A model generated the notes under the pieces. It searched no databases and was not told where the DNA came from. It was given only the letters and a program-made list of their open reading frames with translations. A stretch of 64,000 bases of DNA from Halorhabdus sp. BNX81. GTDB taxonomy: Archaea; Halobacteriota; Halobacteria; Halobacteriales; Haloarculaceae. Position numbers and translations under genes: made by a program. Every line of letters starts with the position of its first letter. The stretch's first letter is position 1. The stretch spans positions 1,550,001 to 1,614,000 of the forward strand of contig NZ_CP107254.1 in the NCBI RefSeq assembly GCF_029229925.1, written 5' to 3'. Below, piece after piece: positions 61,611-64,000 of the stretch.

Positions 61611-62348
61611 ATGTCGGGCGGGAACGCGACGGGAATCGTCGCCGGGATTCGTATCGACCTCAAGCGGCTCCACGAGACGTGGATGGAGATCGTCTATCCA
61701 CGCCAGCGCAACGCGGCGGACACCGTCCTCGGGAAGTGGACCCCCAACTCACAGTCGGGCTGGTTCGCCTACCGGCTGTGGGGTGCCATCGGGGCGCTGC
61801 TGGTCGCAATACTCTACCCACTGGTGTTGCTTGGCTACGTGTTCCGCGCCCAGACGAGACGCATCGACCTGGCGGCGGCCCGGATCGGCGCGATCGGCGT
61901 GTTCGTCGTCCTGGCCGTGCTATGGGGGGCGCTGAGTGCGTTCGCCAGATATCAGTTCTCCACCAGCGGGTTCATCGCCGTCCTGGCGGCAAGCGTCGTC
62001 GCGATCGTCGCCGGTCTGCTCGCCTACGTCTTCAGCCGCATCGGCGGCCGAGTGACGACCGTCCTCCTTGCGTATCCCTTCGGTGTGACCGCGCTCTTGC
62101 TTCCACCCGTCGTCGCCGCGCTGTACTCGCCGACGCTCGCCGAGACTGTCTTCTCCCGGAGTGAAGCGATCGCCCGGTGGATCAACGACACGCTGCTCGA
62201 CGTCTACAACATAAACGAGCGCCTGCGAAGCACGTACGACCTCCGTGGAGTCGCTCACGCGGTCATGTGGTTCGCCATCTCGATCCCCGTCGGTTGGCTG
62301 CTGGGGACCGTGGTCACGCTGGCGAACTACGTCCGCCCGAGTACCTGA
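61611..62348 (+). CDS. Multi-pass membrane protein, unknown
   Basis: A 245-residue protein with about five or six helices. A ~50-residue N-terminal cytoplasmic region (RLHETWMEIVYPRQRNAAD) precedes the first helix, and a loop near 190-210 carries INDTLLDVYNINERL. No catalytic motif is recognised. It has its own TATA box. Function unknown. Confidence 0.68.
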   Translation: MSGGNATGIVAGIRIDLKRLHETWMEIVYPRQRNAADTVLGKWTPNSQSGWFAYRLWGAIGALLVAILYPLVLLGYVFRAQTRRIDLAAARIGAIGVFVVLAVLWGALSAFARYQFSTSGFIAVLAASVVAIVAGLLAYVFSRIGGRVTTVLLAYPFGVTALLLPPVVAALYSPTLAETVFSRSEAIARWINDTLLDVYNINERLRSTYDLRGVAHAVMWFAISIPVGWLLGTVVTLANYVRPST

Positions 62349-62390
62349 GAGGGGTCAGTCCGGGTTTCTGTTGACTCCCGTGTGGTACTA

Positions 62391-63149
62391 TCACGAATTC
62401 CCGATGCTGATCGATCGCGGGTCGATCCCGTCCGCACCGATCCGAACCGTCTCGTCGTCGGTACCGACCAGCATCGTCCCGCCGGCGAGTAGTGGAGCGA
62501 GAACCCCACCGACGACGGTTCCCGGTTCAGAGAGGGTGCTATCGATGGCGACGCTATCGGCGGCCGTGAGAGACGCTTGATCGAGGAAAGCCTCAGCAGC
62601 TTCGACCAGCGTCCGGTGATCGAACTGCCGGTCGTCAGTAATCAACAGTGGTGTGTCCGGCGAAACCGTTTCAGGTGGGGCGATCGGCGTCTCGCTCCAG
62701 ACTTCGGTTTCGAAGTGGACTATAGACGGATTCTCCGGCGGCCCGCCGTAGGCGATCGACGTACTGGCCGGTCCCGGTTCGTAGTCGTCCATCCAGGCGG
62801 CCGGGCCGACCAGCGCGTCGGCTTCGAGGTCCCGCGGTGGATCGAACCGGACGGTCGCGCCGAGCAACGCCGCGCCGAGCAACGCGAAGATGACCTCCGG
62901 AATCGGCGTGTCTTCGGTTCGTGACGGCGGCGTTCCCGGTTCGTAATCGGGGTGTTTGGGCGCATCGACGACACCGACGATCGATCCGTCGTGGACGCCA
63001 TAGAGCCGGAGCAGATTCGCCGTTTTCCAGGCAGTTGCACAGACGCTATCGTAACTGTGTGATCGCGCCCGGTCGCCGACCACCCGATACGCGAGGTCGT
63101 CGCTCCGTCTTGCCGGGGCAACCAGATCGCCGATCACCGCTGCGTCCAT
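62391..63149 (-). CDS. AMP-ligase (ANL)-like N-terminal fragment protein
   Basis: A 252-residue protein that resembles the start of acyl-CoA/acetyl-CoA synthetases: a YDSVCATAWKTANLLRLYGV segment, then VGVVDAP and ALLGAALLGATVRFDPP, as in the ANL N-terminal subdomain. But it is far shorter than the ~500-residue enzymes, and the P-loop Ser/Thr/Gly motif and the C-terminal catalytic Lys domain are absent. It may be a remnant or a stand-alone binding domain. Start is the ATG at 63149. Function unknown. Confidence 0.55.
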   Translation of the reverse strand: MDAAVIGDLVAPARRSDDLAYRVVGDRARSHSYDSVCATAWKTANLLRLYGVHDGSIVGVVDAPKHPDYEPGTPPSRTEDTPIPEVIFALLGAALLGATVRFDPPRDLEADALVGPAAWMDDYEPGPASTSIAYGGPPENPSIVHFETEVWSETPIAPPETVSPDTPLLITDDRQFDHRTLVEAAEAFLDQASLTAADSVAIDSTLSEPGTVVGGVLAPLLAGGTMLVGTDDETVRIGADGIDPRSISIGNS

Positions 63150-63252
63150 GGGTGGCGTTTGTGGGCAAGCGCCAAAAGCGTTCGCGGACGGGGCCACCAC
63201 GACGACATGCGCGCCGGGACCGGAACGCTAAACAGGACGGCTGACACCTGCA

Positions 63253-64000
63253 TGAACATGGACGACCAAGCGTTCACGCTGACGCCCGGGCGGGCGTGGC
63301 TCGCGATGTTCGGGGCCGCGATCGTCGCGATCGGGGGCGCGTCGATCGCGTTCACGCGGCAGGTGTGGGACGAGTTCATCTGGCAGTACTTCTGGGGGCC
63401 GGTGTACGCCGACGCCCACAACGCCGGCTGTGCGATCAAAGACGGCGGAGAGACGCTGCTGGGCGGTAGCGGTTTCGCCGAGAACTGCGGGATCGCGATG
63501 GAACAGGGCCACATCGTCGCCGAACCGGGCTATACCCTGGTTTCGGAAGCGGGTTACATGGTCATCGGACTGTTCTTCCTGATCGGCGTCTACCTGCTCC
63601 TGAAGAATCTCGACGTTTCGTTCGGTCGGGAGTACTTCTACGCGCTGTTCCCGTTCATGCTGTTCGGCGGCGCGCTCCGGGTCGTCGAGGACGCGACCGA
63701 CGCCGCCGTCGAGGCCGGCGTCGAACCGGTCGCCTCGTATCCGCTCAACACGCTGTTCATCAGCCCGATCATCTACTTTACCGTGTTCGGGATCGCCATC
63801 GGCGCGCTCGTCGGGAGTCTCCGGCTCGCCGATCGTGGGATTGTCTCTTCGGCCGAACGGGCACTCGGGATCATCGGGAGCGTCGCCTTCGGTGTGACGT
63901 TTGGCTATCTGGTCGTGCTCGGAGTGACCGTCGAACACGTCGACTTCCTCCCACACGTCCTGCTCATTATCGTCGGCGGCGCGACGGCGATGGCCTACGG
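63253..64000 (+). CDS. DUF63 family membrane protein (3' part beyond window)
   Basis: The frame is open from ATG 63253 to the window end (249 codons). It holds about five or six helices and the DUF63 signature SYPLNTLFISPIIYFTVFGI, as well as FPFMLFGGALRVVEDA. A Cys/Gly-rich loop near 60-80 (AHNAGCAIKDGG, ENCGIAMEQGH) is in the first extracytoplasmic part. It is a homologue of the shorter DUF63 gene at 16146-16979, with a longer N-terminal region. A second ATG at 63259 is also possible. Confidence 0.82.

Noticed and set aside
1-64000. CRISPR arrays, tRNA or rRNA genes, prophage modules
   Set aside because: No regularly spaced direct repeats, no cloverleaf-type tRNA sequence, no rRNA motifs and no integrase or capsid-type genes were seen in the window.

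Overview
The window is a stretch of a haloarchaeal chromosome (class Halobacteria). The evidence is high GC with G/C-rich third positions, strongly acidic proteins, TATA-like boxes 25-30 bases before many start codons (leaderless transcripts), Tat-type lipoprotein signals, and archaeal marker genes: replication factor C large subunit, GatD, an archaeal e-type MiaB/CDKAL1-like enzyme, ether-lipid enzymes, a PGF-CTERM surface protein and a VLRF1 release factor. The genus cannot be fixed from the sequence alone. About 62 protein genes are supported; no rRNA, tRNA or CRISPR was seen.

Layout. 0-6.7 kb: the end of a membrane protein, rfcL, a VapBC-like pair, a Vms1-like release factor, a DUF5802-like protein, a low-complexity secreted protein rich in N-glycosylation sequons, and an ArsR-type regulator with a palindrome in its promoter. 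6.7-9.4 kb: gatD and a Tat lipoprotein with beta-propeller-like repeats. 9.5-15.3 kb: an ion/stress locus made of two paralogous membrane RCK_C (TrkA-C) proteins, a divergent K+ channel with a TrkA-N domain, and an HPP-UspA-UspA protein. 15.3-18.2 kb: nucleoside salvage (uridine phosphorylase, DUF63 protein, deoC), with a 217-bp MITE-like element just before the deoC promoter and a run of hairpins after deoC. 18.2-24.7 kb: PGF-CTERM surface protein, tRNA methylthiotransferase, MEMO protein, and a two-gene membrane unit. 24.7-30.8 kb: aldo/keto reductase, a two-gene HTH/TumE-like pair, an Mqo-like flavoprotein, SDR and radical SAM/SPASM enzymes. 30.9-34.8 kb: an ABC-2 exporter in which one permease carries a complete PrsW-type protease domain. 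35-44.8 kb: two SDRs, two NSS sodium-coupled transporters with a MetS small subunit between them, a UDG-like protein, DUF5784, an inositol-phosphatase-family enzyme and a flippase.

44.8-52.7 kb: an alpha/beta hydrolase, then nosLDFY on the minus strand facing SCO1, TlpA-like, CcdA and DUF420 genes on the plus strand. This looks like a complete copper-delivery and membrane-assembly island for a CuA enzyme, with no nosZ in view. 52.8-60.6 kb: an isoprenoid/lipid cluster with an extended GGGP-synthase homologue, several uncharacterised membrane proteins, a GGPP-type polyprenyl synthase, an uncharacterised protein with an isoprenoid-synthase-like Asp-rich motif, and a geranylgeranyl reductase. 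The end of the window has an aldo/keto reductase, a membrane protein, an AMP-ligase-like fragment and the start of a second DUF63 gene.

The strongest candidates for undescribed biology are the lipid cluster (57811-59064 with 52775-54049), the ABC-permease/PrsW fusion, the nos genes without nosZ including a NosL-like domain inside NosD, and the MITE upstream of deoC.
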